Source: Lutibacter flavus
GTDB lineage: Bacteria; Bacteroidota; Bacteroidia; Flavobacteriales; Flavobacteriaceae
Direction: 5' to 3'
NCBI RefSeq assembly: GCF_900188355.1
Contig: NZ_FZNX01000005.1
Location: 360,729-424,728, forward strand
Length of the DNA stretch: 64,000 nt
This document shows positions 1-8,184 of the stretch, piece after piece. The number at the start of each line of letters is the position of its first letter. Position 1 is the stretch's first letter. A model generated the notes under the pieces. The model saw nothing but the letters and a program-made list of their open reading frames with translations, had not been told where the DNA came from and did no database searches. A program made the translations under genes and the position numbers.

Positions 1-867
1 GCAGGGCAATCTTTTGGAACTGCTTTCGCAGGAAAAACAGGATTTGCTTTAAGTATGGGAAACATTGTTTTTGCTTACGAAGGTGAAAAAGTAGGTGCTG
101 TTCTGGATTTAGTTACTGGACCAAGAGGTTCTGGCGCTACTTTTAATAGCGATATTGTTGATGGTATCATAAATCAAGCATATGTGTACTACAACGTGTC
201 TGAAAGCACAACCTTAACAATGGGTAGATTTAATACGTTCTTGGGGTATGAAGTTATTGCTCCAGCAGCAAACTTCAATTATAGCACTTCTTATTTATTC
301 TCAAGCGGGCCGTTCTCACATGTGGGTATAAAAGCGGATTTTGCTTTGTCGGATGATTATAGCTTAATGTTAGCTGTTACGAATCCTTGGGATACTAATG
401 ATATTTCTATGACTGGTGAATATGCACTTGGAGCTCAATTAGGTTTTTATGGTCAATATCTTAACTTATACTATGATAGTGGTAATAACGGTGGCTTAGG
501 TTTTGAAATTGATTATACGGGTGGATTTGATGTGTCAGATTCTTTCTTTTTAGGAATTAATGCTGCTTATAATGATAATGATGGTTCTGGTTTCTATGGA
601 GCTGCCTTGTATCCTCAATTGGCTACTTCTGACTCTTTCTCTATTGGTTTAAGAGGTGAGTATTTTGGTAGATATGGAGATGAAAATCCTGAAGAAGAAA
701 GTGTTTTAGGACTTACTTTAACGGGTAGTTATACTGTTGAGAACTTAACAATAAAGCCAGAATTTAGATTAGATTCTTGGAATGATGATATGCCTTATAA
801 AGATGCGGATGGAATGCCATCTGATAACTTATCTTCTATCTTAATAGCTGCGATTTATTCGTTTTAA
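1..867 (+). CDS. outer-membrane beta-barrel porin, 3' part (5' end outside window)
   Basis: The reading frame is open from the first base, so the gene starts upstream of the window; the first Met in the window (position 55) is probably internal. The visible 288 residues are an alternation of Gly/Tyr/Ser/Asn-rich strands with acidic turns, and the protein ends in Phe (IYSF), the usual C-terminal signature of an outer-membrane barrel. Segments such as TMGRFNTFLGYEVIAP and YNYS-like strands resemble the putative beta-barrel porin-2 (OmpL-like, BBP2) family. The gene lies just upstream of the P-II/ammonium transporter pair, so a role in uptake of nitrogen compounds across the outer membrane is a reasonable inference but is not shown by the sequence. 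Family assignment is moderate; that it is an outer-membrane barrel is fairly sure. Confidence 0.7.
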   Translation, partial: AGQSFGTAFAGKTGFALSMGNIVFAYEGEKVGAVLDLVTGPRGSGATFNSDIVDGIINQAYVYYNVSESTTLTMGRFNTFLGYEVIAPAANFNYSTSYLFSSGPFSHVGIKADFALSDDYSLMLAVTNPWDTNDISMTGEYALGAQLGFYGQYLNLYYDSGNNGGLGFEIDYTGGFDVSDSFFLGINAAYNDNDGSGFYGAALYPQLATSDSFSIGLRGEYFGRYGDENPEEESVLGLTLTGSYTVENLTIKPEFRLDSWNDDMPYKDADGMPSDNLSSILIAAIYSF

Positions 868-909
868 AGTGAATTTTAATTAGGCGAAGCCTATTTTAAA
901 AAATTCACT
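868..909. repeat. long interrupted inverted repeat after the porin gene
   Basis: Directly after the porin stop codon, AGTGAATTTT at 868 and AAATTCACT ending at 909 are complementary and enclose a second perfect stem, TAGGC-GAA-GCCTA. There is no T-run behind it, so it is not a standard intrinsic terminator. It may protect the mRNA 3' end or act together with the terminator at 942-980. Confidence 0.5.
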
Positions 910-941
910 ATATAAAAATATATAATTGAGGTTTAGTTAAA

Positions 942-980
942 AATTGTCCAATAGCTTTATGTTATTGGGCAATTTTGTTT
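942..980 (+). terminator. intrinsic terminator of the porin gene
   Basis: An 11-bp stem (ATTGTCCAATA / TATTGGGCAAT, one G.U pair) is followed by TTTTGTTTT. It separates the porin transcript from the P-II/ammonium transporter genes. Confidence 0.7.
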
Positions 981-1102
981 TATAAATTTTAAATTATTTA
1001 CATTAAAAATTTAAATGCATTAAAAATAGAGGGGTAAAATTACACATATTACAAAAAATATATTTTAACCCCCTTATAATTAGGGGTGTTAAATATTTTT
1101 TA

Positions 1103-1110
1103 TATTTTTG
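1103..1110 (+). promoter_or_regulatory. probable -7 box for the P-II/amt operon
   Basis: TATTTTTG matches the Bacteroidetes -7 consensus TAnnTTTG. No clear TTTG -33 box is seen at the usual distance. An imperfect inverted repeat (TTAACCCC ... GGGGTGTTAA, about 1069-1093) lies where a regulator could bind. Transcription starting a few bases downstream of this box supports the Met at 1140 as the P-II start rather than the GTG at 1086. Confidence 0.45.
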
Positions 1111-1139
1111 ACAAAATCAATTATAAAAAACACTTTAAT

Positions 1140-1478
1140 ATGAAGAAAATTGAAGCAATAATAAGAAAATCAAAATTTGATGAAGTTAAAGAGGCTTTAC
1201 ATGAAATCGAAGTTAATTTTTTTAGTTACTGGGATGTAACAGGAGTAGGAAATGAAAAAGAAGGACATGTTTACCGAGGGGTAAGTTATAGTACTTCAGA
1301 ATTACAAAGAAGATTTTTATCGATTGTTGTTTCAGATCCATTTTTAGATAAAACAATTGAAGTTCTTTTAAAATCAGCGTATACAGGCGCTGTAGGAGAT
1401 GGTAAAATATTTGTTTCAGATATTCAGGAAGCTTATAGAATTAGAACAAAAGAAAAAGGATCAGAATCTTTAAAATAA
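1140..1478 (+). CDS. glnB: nitrogen regulatory protein P-II
   Basis: A 112-residue protein of the usual P-II length. It starts MKKIEAIIRKSKFDEVKEAL, carries a T-loop with YRGVSY (equivalent of the Tyr51 region) and the B-loop TGAVGDGKIFV that binds ATP/ADP, and ends in the typical RIRT segment. P-II proteins sense 2-oxoglutarate and adenylate charge and block AmtB-type channels. The next gene, 18 bp downstream, is the ammonium transporter, so this is the GlnK-type arrangement. An in-frame GTG at 1086 would add 18 residues not found in the family and overlaps the probable promoter, so I chose the ATG at 1140. The T-loop is shorter and differs from the enteric sequence; whether the Tyr is uridylylated cannot be told. 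Confidence 0.93.
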   Translation: MKKIEAIIRKSKFDEVKEALHEIEVNFFSYWDVTGVGNEKEGHVYRGVSYSTSELQRRFLSIVVSDPFLDKTIEVLLKSAYTGAVGDGKIFVSDIQEAYRIRTKEKGSESLK

Positions 1479-1497
1479 AAAGTAGACAATTACAATT

Positions 1498-2739
1498 ATG
1501 GAAGAAACGTTATTTACGGTGAACAATGTATGGATGATGATATGTACCGCGTTGGTATTTTTAATGCATTTAGGATTTTCACTTTTAGAAATAGGATTAA
1601 CAAGACAGAAAAACACGATAAATATTTTATTTAAAAATGTATTTATTATTTGTATAGGATTAGTTCTATATGCCTTAATTGGATTTAATCTAATGTACCC
1701 AGGATCATTTATTGCTGGAATTATACCTGATTATTTTATTGATTTATTTGGTTTGAGTATGCCTGAAAATGGTTTAACATCGGAATATGCCGATGGAGGT
1801 TATACTTATTGGACTGACTTTTTGTTTCAAGGAATGTTTGCGGCAACTGCAGCTACTATTGTATCTGGAGCTGTAGCAGAAAGAATTAAACTTGGTGCAT
1901 TTATGATATTTACAATTATTTATGTAGGCTTAGTTTACCCTGTTGTAGGTTCTTGGAAATGGGGATTAGGTTGGTTAGATGAGCTTGGATTTTATGATTT
2001 TGCAGGATCAACTTTAGTACATTCTGTTGGAGGATGGGCTGCATTAGTTGCGGTTTGGTTATTAGGAGCAAGAATTGGAAAATTTAAAAAAGATGGTTCG
2101 GTAGGAGCAATTCCGGGACATAATATGCCATTTGCAACTGCAGGTGTATTTATTTTATGGTTAGGTTGGTTCGGATTTAATGGAGGTTCTGTACTTTCTG
2201 CAGCTCCAGGATCAACTTCATTAGTTTTAGTAACAACTTGTATAGCAGCTGCATCAGGTGGATTGGGTGCTTTCTTAGTCTCATTATTTAAATATAAACA
2301 ATACGATTTATCAATGTTTTTAAATGGTGTATTAGGAGGTTTAGTTGGAATTACTGCTGGAGCAGATTTAATGAGTGTAACTGATGCTATATTAATTGGT
2401 TTTATTGCAGGTGCTTTAATAGTATTAGGGGTTGCTTTAATTGATAAATTAAAATTAGATGATCCAGTTGGTGCAATTGCAGTGCATTTAATTTGTGGAA
2501 TTTGGGGGACTTTAGCAGTTGGAATATTTGGAGATTTAGCTGGTTGGTCTCAATTAGGTTACCAAGCAATTGGGGTGGTTTCAATAGGTGCAACTTGTTT
2601 AATTTCTGCTTATGCAATTATTAAAACATTAAAAAGCACCGTCGGAATTAGAGTTTCTAAAGAAGAAGAGCAAGAAGGTTTAGATATACATGAACATGGT
2701 ATGGATGCTTATCCAGATTTCCGTTTAAACCAACATTAA
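1498..2739 (+). CDS. amt: ammonium transporter
   Basis: A 413-residue polytopic membrane protein of the Amt/MEP/Rh family. Recognisable family blocks are FAATAATIVSGAVAER, YDFAGSTLVHSVGG (with the Asp of the recruitment site and the first pore His) and AVHLICGIWGTLAVGIFGD (second pore His). The length and about eleven hydrophobic segments fit the family. It imports ammonium at the inner membrane and is expected to be blocked by the P-II protein encoded just upstream, with which it forms a two-gene operon ending at the terminator at 2777-2813. Confidence 0.95.
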   Translation: MEETLFTVNNVWMMICTALVFLMHLGFSLLEIGLTRQKNTINILFKNVFIICIGLVLYALIGFNLMYPGSFIAGIIPDYFIDLFGLSMPENGLTSEYADGGYTYWTDFLFQGMFAATAATIVSGAVAERIKLGAFMIFTIIYVGLVYPVVGSWKWGLGWLDELGFYDFAGSTLVHSVGGWAALVAVWLLGARIGKFKKDGSVGAIPGHNMPFATAGVFILWLGWFGFNGGSVLSAAPGSTSLVLVTTCIAAASGGLGAFLVSLFKYKQYDLSMFLNGVLGGLVGITAGADLMSVTDAILIGFIAGALIVLGVALIDKLKLDDPVGAIAVHLICGIWGTLAVGIFGDLAGWSQLGYQAIGVVSIGATCLISAYAIIKTLKSTVGIRVSKEEEQEGLDIHEHGMDAYPDFRLNQH

Positions 2740-2776
2740 TTTTATATATAGATTTAGTCTGACAAAAATTTATATT

Positions 2777-2813
2777 AAAAAGCCCATTCAATTAATTTGA
2801 ATGGGCTTTTTTT
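2777..2813. terminator. bidirectional terminator between amt and the DUF1684 gene
   Basis: A perfect 15-bp inverted repeat, AAAAAGCCCATTCAA / TTGAATGGGCTTTTT, with a 5-nt loop and T-runs on both strands. It serves the convergent genes on either side. Confidence 0.85.
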
Positions 2814-3429
2814 AATGTTGCACTTCATATGCTTTTACACCAACAGGAATTTCTATGGGAATGTTATTTTCTTTGGGAGGGATAGGGCAGGAATATTTAT
2901 GATTATAAGCGCATAAAGGATTATATGCCTTATTAAAATCTATAATAATTGTGTTACCATTATTTTCTGGAATTTCTAAATCAATAAAACGTCCTCCACC
3001 ATAGGTTGTTTTGTTATTTGTAGCATCATTAAATGGTAGAAATAAGTAGTTTTTATATTCATATTTTAGCATTAAATCTTGACTTTGGAAAATATTTAAT
3101 TCAATTTTTTCGCCGTTTAAAGTAAACCTTGCAATTCCATATATTCTATACAAAGGCAATCTCTCAGTAGTGGTTTGCATTTCAAATATTGGAGTATTTG
3201 GGGTTAACTCAAATTCAGCTTCAATTCTGTATTTTTCATTAATATCAAAAAATTCTAAGGATTTAAATGTTTTAATATCTTCTTCGGTTAAAGGAGATTC
3301 TTCTTCGTTGGCAAATTCGGTGTTTAATTTATATTGAAAAAGCTTAATTTCATCAGTGTAGTTTGTTTTTTTATTTGAACAGCTTGTGTAAAGTATCACT
3401 AAAAGCAGGGGTAAAAATATATTTTTCAT
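2812..3429 (-). CDS. DUF1684 family lipoprotein
   Basis: A 205-residue protein with a lipoprotein signal peptide (hydrophobic run to SCSNK, Cys at residue 17), so it is probably anchored on the periplasmic side or the outer membrane. The C-terminal half has the DUF1684 hallmarks: YGGGRFIDLEIP, then DFNKAYNPLCAY and a final CPIPPKENNIPI block. The biochemical function of DUF1684 is not established. It is a single gene transcribed leftwards into the shared terminator with amt. Family call is confident; role unknown. Confidence 0.85.
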   Translation of the reverse strand: MKNIFLPLLLVILYTSCSNKKTNYTDEIKLFQYKLNTEFANEEESPLTEEDIKTFKSLEFFDINEKYRIEAEFELTPNTPIFEMQTTTERLPLYRIYGIARFTLNGEKIELNIFQSQDLMLKYEYKNYLFLPFNDATNNKTTYGGGRFIDLEIPENNGNTIIIDFNKAYNPLCAYNHKYSCPIPPKENNIPIEIPVGVKAYEVQH

Positions 3430-3506
3430 CTATTAAAAATTTAAGATTTAAAAGTACAAAAAAACAACCGTTGGAAATAAAATCATTTAAAATTGAAATA
3501 TTTTTG

Positions 3507-3514
3507 TAGATTTG
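3507..3514 (+). promoter_or_regulatory. possible promoter for a short transcript ahead of the MFS gene
   Basis: TAGATTTG at 3507-3514 and the adjoining TATTTTTG at 3499-3506 both fit the TAnnTTTG -7 consensus. A good -33 box is not obvious (TTGG at 3471 is slightly too far away). A transcript from here would run about 150 nt to the terminator at 3643-3668. Confidence 0.35.
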
Positions 3515-3642
3515 ATAAAAATAAAGAACATTTTAATGAATAATTGTAGACTATATATTACCGTGAATAAGTGGTTTTTAAAGAACTGCCGGTGTATTAA
3601 TGTGCTATAATTATTTATTTTTAAATAATATCAATTTAATTT

Positions 3643-3668
3643 AAACCCGGCTTTTAGCCGGGTTTTTT
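3643..3668 (+). terminator. orphan terminator just before the MFS start codon
   Basis: Perfect 9-bp stem AAACCCGGC / GCCGGGTTT, 5-nt loop, then a T-run on the + strand, ending 11 bases before the ATG at 3680. No + strand gene lies upstream that needs it, because amt has its own terminator and the DUF1684 gene runs the other way. It therefore ends a short RNA starting in 3430-3640, or is an attenuator of the MFS gene. A second A/T-only hairpin (ATTATTTA/TAAATAAT) lies at about 3611-3630. Confidence 0.8.
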
Positions 3669-3679
3669 AGTTTTAAACA

Positions 3680-4906
3680 ATGGTAAAAAAATTAATATTT
3701 TCATATAAAGATTCATTTAGAGGGTTGTCCAAAGAAGTTTGGTGGTTGGCTTTAATAACTTTTATAAATAGAGCAGGTACAATGGTATTACCATTCTTGT
3801 CATTATATTTAACAGAAGATTTAAATTTAACGCTGGCTCAGGTAGGTTGGATTATGTCTAGTTTTGGAGTTGGGTCTTTATTGGGTTCTTGGTTGGGAGG
3901 AAAACTAACAGACTCTTTTGGTTTTTATAGAGTAATGTTTTGGAGTTTATTATTAACAGGTTTTCTGTTTATTGGATTGCAATATATATCAACGTTTTAT
4001 GGGTTTGTATTTGGAATATTTTTAACAATGACCGTTGCTGATACTTTTAGACCCGCAATGTTTGTTTCGTTGAAAGCGTATAGTAAAAAGGAAAATCAAA
4101 CAAGGTCGTTAACATTAATACGCTTAGCAATAAATTTAGGTTTTTCATTTGGTCCTTTTTTAGGAGGAATTATAATAGCTACAATTGGATATTCAGGACT
4201 TTTTTGGGTAGATGGAATTACCTGTATTGGAGCTGTTTTATTAATGAAATTTGTACTTAAACAAAAAGAATATTTTAAAAAAGAATCTAACGTTTCTTTA
4301 GATGTTAATAAGAAAGAAGTTTCAATTTATAAGGATAAGCCTTATTGGATATTCTTAGCAGTTGTATTTTTAATGGGGTTTATATTTTTACAATTATTTA
4401 CAACAATGCCGCTGTTTTATAAAGAAATTCACTCTTTAACTGAAGTTCAAATTGGTTTATTAATATCTATAAATGGATTTTTGATTTTTTTGCTTGAAAT
4501 GCCTTTAATTCATTATATAGAAAAGAAATTATTTGACCGTATGAAAATAATCACTTGGAGTTTAATTTTAATTGCATTGAGTTACACAGTGTTAAATAGT
4601 ACCAATTGGAGTGGAATTTTAATTGTTGGGATGTTATTTATAACTTTAGGTGAAATGCTAGCCTTTCCTTTTACAAATAATTTTGCAATGAACAGAGCTC
4701 CAATTGGGAAAGAGGGCAGATATCTTGCATTGTATTCAATGGCATTTTCATTAGCTCATATTTTTAGTGCCAAAACAGGGATGGAGGTAATCGATAGGTT
4801 TGGATATACTGCAAATTGGTTTTTAATGGGTGGATTAGGCTTGTTCGCTGTAATACTGATGGTTATTTTAAGAAAAATGTTAGCGAATACTGAAAATATA
4901 AGTTAA
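3680..4906 (+). CDS. major facilitator superfamily transporter
   Basis: A 408-residue inner-membrane protein with about twelve hydrophobic segments and the MFS loop 2-3 signature GSWLGGKLTDSFGFYRVM (residues about 70-90). The N-terminal half begins with FINRAGTMVLPFLSLYL, which resembles drug-efflux type MFS proteins of the MdtH/YttB kind; substrate cannot be deduced. The start at 3680 lies only 11 bases behind a strong terminator, so expression may depend on read-through or on a promoter hidden in the leader. Single gene, no obvious partner. Confidence 0.85.
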   Translation: MVKKLIFSYKDSFRGLSKEVWWLALITFINRAGTMVLPFLSLYLTEDLNLTLAQVGWIMSSFGVGSLLGSWLGGKLTDSFGFYRVMFWSLLLTGFLFIGLQYISTFYGFVFGIFLTMTVADTFRPAMFVSLKAYSKKENQTRSLTLIRLAINLGFSFGPFLGGIIIATIGYSGLFWVDGITCIGAVLLMKFVLKQKEYFKKESNVSLDVNKKEVSIYKDKPYWIFLAVVFLMGFIFLQLFTTMPLFYKEIHSLTEVQIGLLISINGFLIFLLEMPLIHYIEKKLFDRMKIITWSLILIALSYTVLNSTNWSGILIVGMLFITLGEMLAFPFTNNFAMNRAPIGKEGRYLALYSMAFSLAHIFSAKTGMEVIDRFGYTANWFLMGGLGLFAVILMVILRKMLANTENIS

Positions 4907-5045
4907 ATAATTGATGTTTTTGTATCATATTAAGTAGTATAATTATTAAAAAACGTGTTATTTATTAATTATTTTTGAGTAGTTACATTTCAGATTGATT
5001 TCTTGGAGTGTAATTACAATTTATTGAACATAAATAATCTTAATA

Positions 5046-6092
5046 ATGAAAAAAATAATTTTAAAACAGTTTGTTCTTGTTTTGTTACTAATATTAGTGT
5101 CGTGCGGTAATAAACAAGAAAAAAAAGAAGTAGTAAAAATTGTTGAAGCGCCAGTTTTAGCAAAAATAAGTGTTAAAGGAAATTCTTTTGTAACCGCTGA
5201 TGGAACTCCAATTGTATTTAGAGGATTAGACACTAGTGACCCGGATAAATTAGAAAAAGACGGTCATTGGAATTTAGAATATTTTCAAGAGATGAAAAAT
5301 TGGGGAGCAACAATTACGCGTTTTCCAGTACATCCAAAAGCTTGGAGAGAAAGAGGTAAGGAGGCTTATTTAAAATTAATTGATGATGGTTTAAATTGGG
5401 CTACTGAAGTTGGGATTTATGTAATTATGGATTGGCATAGTATAGGTAATTTAAGAGAGGATAAATATTTTATGCCAATGTATGAAACCACTATGGAAGA
5501 AACTGAAGATTTCTGGAGAACGATGGCTGTTAAGTATAAAGACAATACTACTTTGGCTTTTTTCGAATTATTTAATGAACCAACTACCTATAATGGAACT
5601 TTAGGAACTTGTACTTGGGATGAGTGGAAAGTTTTGATGGAAAAATTAATAAATGTAATTAGAGAAAGCGGATGTGAAACGGTACCATTAGTAGCGGGAT
5701 TTAATTGGGGATATGATTTAACGCCACTTAAAGAAAATCCAATTTCTGCTGAAGGAATAGGTTATGTTAGTCATCCATATCCTCAAAAAAGAGAAAAACC
5801 GTGGGAGCCAAAATGGACAGAAGATTGGGGATTTGCAGCTGAAAAATATCCATTGATTTTATCTGAAATGGGCTTTTGTGGACCAGATGATGAAGGAGCG
5901 CACATTCCAGTAATTAGTGACGAGTCTTATGGTGATGCAATTACAAAATACGCTGATGAAAGAGGGATTTCTTACACAGTTTGGGTGTTTGACCCAAATT
6001 GGTCTCCAATGTTATTTAATGATTGGGAATTTACACCATCAAGACAAGGTGTGTATTTCAAGAAGGCATTACAAGGTTATCATAAAAAATAG
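5046..6092 (+). CDS. glycoside hydrolase family 5 (cellulase-like) lipoprotein
   Basis: A 348-residue protein with a lipoprotein signal (hydrophobic run to VSCGN, Cys about residue 20), so it is membrane-anchored outside the cytoplasm. The rest is a GH5 TIM barrel: FRGLDTSDPDK near the N-terminus, ITRFPVHPKAWRERG, IMDWHSIGN, the acid/base motif FFELFNEPT (Glu178) and the nucleophile motif LILSEMGF (Glu274). All expected catalytic positions are present, so the enzyme should be an active retaining beta-glycosidase on a beta-glucan or similar polysaccharide. It stands alone, without a SusC/SusD pair, and ends in a very strong terminator shared with the next, convergent gene. Confidence 0.9.
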   Translation: MKKIILKQFVLVLLLILVSCGNKQEKKEVVKIVEAPVLAKISVKGNSFVTADGTPIVFRGLDTSDPDKLEKDGHWNLEYFQEMKNWGATITRFPVHPKAWRERGKEAYLKLIDDGLNWATEVGIYVIMDWHSIGNLREDKYFMPMYETTMEETEDFWRTMAVKYKDNTTLAFFELFNEPTTYNGTLGTCTWDEWKVLMEKLINVIRESGCETVPLVAGFNWGYDLTPLKENPISAEGIGYVSHPYPQKREKPWEPKWTEDWGFAAEKYPLILSEMGFCGPDDEGAHIPVISDESYGDAITKYADERGISYTVWVFDPNWSPMLFNDWEFTPSRQGVYFKKALQGYHKK

Positions 6093-6101
6093 TAATAGTA
6101 T

Positions 6102-6140
6102 AAAATGAAAATCCCGCCTTTATAGCGGGATTTTCATTTT
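6102..6140. terminator. bidirectional terminator, 16-bp perfect stem
   Basis: AAAATGAAAATCCCGC at 6102-6117 and its exact complement at 6125-6140 form a perfect stem with a 7-nt loop and T-rich flanks on both strands. It separates the convergent GH5 and peroxiredoxin genes. Confidence 0.88.
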
Positions 6141-6153
6141 ATAATTCCTAATG

Positions 6154-6723
6154 TTACTTTGAATAATTCTTAATTATTTCTTTTACATTTTTACTATCTT
6201 CAACAGCATTTACTTCAGCATTCTTATAAATAACTTTCCGTTCTTTATTTAAAATAAATGTCCATCTAGGAGTAGTAATACTTCGAACTAATAGAAAATT
6301 TTCACCGTCAATTTCACGTGTTATTTCACCACCTTTATTTGCTGGAACTCCAAATATTTTTGAAATAGTTCCTTCATTATCAGAAAGTAATGGAAAATTT
6401 AGTTGGTATGAGTCTTTAAAATATTTTAAATTTTTAACTTCATCACCACTAATTCCAATAACTGTAACGCCAAGTTCATCAAAAGAGGCTTTATCATCTC
6501 TATAAGCACAGGCTTGTTTAGTGCAACCACCTGTCATAGCCGCTGGATAAAAATATACAACTAAAAAATCAGATTTAGCACTGGTAGATTTCCAAACATT
6601 ACCTTGATCATCTAAAGCTGAAAATTCACCAATCTTATCACCTAACTTCATTTGGTTGTTCTCTTGAGAAATTAAATTAATTGTAATAAATAAAAATGCA
6701 ATTGTACTTATAATATTTTTCAT
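6154..6723 (-). CDS. exported peroxiredoxin (BCP/AhpC-TSA family)
   Basis: A 189-residue protein with an N-terminal signal peptide (to about residue 20, ISQENN), followed by a thioredoxin-fold peroxiredoxin. The motif YFYPAAMTGGCTKQACAYRDD gives a peroxidatic Cys67 and a second Cys72 four residues later, the spacing of atypical two-Cys bacterioferritin-comigratory proteins. A Gly replaces the usual Pro before the Gly-Cys. RWTFILNKERKVIYK is the usual late-strand motif. It reduces peroxides, here probably in the periplasm, which is unusual for the mostly cytoplasmic BCP group. Single gene. Confidence 0.88.
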   Translation of the reverse strand: MKNIISTIAFLFITINLISQENNQMKLGDKIGEFSALDDQGNVWKSTSAKSDFLVVYFYPAAMTGGCTKQACAYRDDKASFDELGVTVIGISGDEVKNLKYFKDSYQLNFPLLSDNEGTISKIFGVPANKGGEITREIDGENFLLVRSITTPRWTFILNKERKVIYKNAEVNAVEDSKNVKEIIKNYSK

Positions 6724-6811
6724 TTTTTAAGATTTTAAATACAATAATACAAATAGATTGCTAATAAATTTATTCATTACAGTTTATTAACTTTACAATT
6801 ATTGAATTAAT

Positions 6812-8014
6812 TTATTCTGGTATTCCAAAATTATCAACAACGTAATCCAAATCTTTATCTCCACGTCCACTTAAATTCACAAGGATTGATTGTTTTGGAT
6901 TTTCTTTTGCTAATTTAAAAGCATAGGCAACTGCATGTGCGCTTTCCAAAGCAGGAATAATTCCTTCTAATCTACTTAATTCATAAAAAGTATCAATACA
7001 TTCTTTGTCGGTTATACTTTCGTATGTTACTTTATTCAAGTCTTTAAGCATACTATGTTCCGGTCCAACACCAGGATAATCTAATCCGCTGGCAATAGAA
7101 TGTACTGGAGCTGGTTCGCCTTTTTCATCTTGTAAGGTATAGCATTTAAAGCCGTGAATAATTCCAGGTTTCCCTAATGTCATTGTTGCGGCATGTTCTC
7201 CCAGTTTAAATGATTTTCCTGCAGGTTCAACACCAAATAATTTACATTCTTCATCTTCTAAAAAAGCTGAAAAAATTCCCATGGCATTACTTCCTCCTCC
7301 AACACAAGCTACTACATTATCAGGTAATTCACCAGTCATATCATAAAATTGATCTTTTGCTTCAATTCCTACAACTCGTTGAAAATCTCGAACCATCATT
7401 GGAAATGGATGAGGACCAACAACAGAACCAATACAATAAATTGTATTAATGGGGTCTTCTAAATAGGCGCCAAAAGCGCTATCAACAGCTTCTTTCAATG
7501 TTTTTAATCCGTGAGTTACTGGGATAACAGTAGCTCCTAAAATTTTCATACGAAGTACATTTGGGTATTCTTTTGCAATATCAACTTCACCCATATGAAT
7601 CTCACATTCCAAACCAAAATAAGCAGCAGCAGTTGCTAAAGCAACTCCATGTTGTCCTGCTCCGGTTTCAGCAATTAATTTCTTTTTACCCATATATTTT
7701 GCAAGTAAAGCTTCACCCATACAATGGTTTAGTTTATGTGCGCCTGTATGGTTTAAATCTTCACGTTTCATGTAAATTTGTCCGCCATATTTTTGAGATA
7801 AACGATGACAATGATAAACGGGTGTTGGTCTTCCTTGAAAATGTTTGCGAATATTTCGAAGTTCTGAAATAAATTTATGTGATTTACTTATTGAAAAATA
7901 AGCATCGTTTATTTTTTTCATTTCTTCTTCAAGCTGAGGAGGAATAAAAGCACCTCCATATTCGTTAAAAAAGCCTTCTTTGTTTGGGTAGTTTTTGAAA
8001 TAATTTGCTGACAT
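6812..8014 (-). CDS. trpB: second tryptophan synthase beta chain, stand-alone
   Basis: A 400-residue PLP enzyme of the TrpB family, separate from the trp operon TrpB at 22270-23451. It has the PLP lysine in GAHKLNHC (Lys94), the substrate loop [11 protein letters not shown], the phosphate-binding [20 protein letters not shown] and the end motif [10 protein letters not shown]. All catalytic landmarks are kept, so it should be active. It differs from the operon copy at many positions, including Asn-His where the operon protein has Asn-Asn after the PLP lysine, and in [18 protein letters not shown] at the N-terminus. No trpA lies nearby. It may make Trp from indole and serine, or act on another substrate; this is inference. 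Confidence 0.88.
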   Translation of the reverse strand: MSANYFKNYPNKEGFFNEYGGAFIPPQLEEEMKKINDAYFSISKSHKFISELRNIRKHFQGRPTPVYHCHRLSQKYGGQIYMKREDLNHTGAHKLNHCMGEALLAKYMGKKKLIAETGAGQHGVALATAAAYFGLECEIHMGEVDIAKEYPNVLRMKILGATVIPVTHGLKTLKEAVDSAFGAYLEDPINTIYCIGSVVGPHPFPMMVRDFQRVVGIEAKDQFYDMTGELPDNVVACVGGGSNAMGIFSAFLEDEECKLFGVEPAGKSFKLGEHAATMTLGKPGIIHGFKCYTLQDEKGEPAPVHSIASGLDYPGVGPEHSMLKDLNKVTYESITDKECIDTFYELSRLEGIIPALESAHAVAYAFKLAKENPKQSILVNLSGRGDKDLDYVVDNFGIPE

Positions 8015-8079
8015 TTTATTGTATTTTTTAATTTAAAGTTGAATTAATATAGCAACTTCTAAATTAATAATTTTCAAGA

Positions 8080-8087
8080 CAAAATTA
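8080..8087 (-). promoter_or_regulatory. possible -7 box for the stand-alone trpB
   Basis: Read on the minus strand the bases are TAATTTTG, fitting TAnnTTTG, about 66 bp upstream of the start codon. No good -33 box is visible. I see no leader peptide and no terminator hairpin here, unlike the trp operon leader. Confidence 0.3.
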
Positions 8088-8184
8088 TCTTCTATTATTA
8101 AAAAATATATAAATTATATTTTTACTTTTTTAAAAGATGAAGAAGGATTGTTTTTAAGGTTTGCTTTTGTACTTTATTTTTAAA

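Noticed and set aside
1086..1139. Upstream GTG start for the P-II protein
   Set aside because: Adds 18 residues absent from the family and overlaps the probable promoter box.
2402..2617. Open frame on the strand opposite amt
   Set aside because: Composition is Leu/Gln/His-rich shadow coding typical of the reverse of an A/T-rich gene; no start signal or family.
8015..8184. Leader peptide or attenuator for the stand-alone trpB
   Set aside because: No short frame with Trp codons and no terminator hairpin in this gap on the minus strand.
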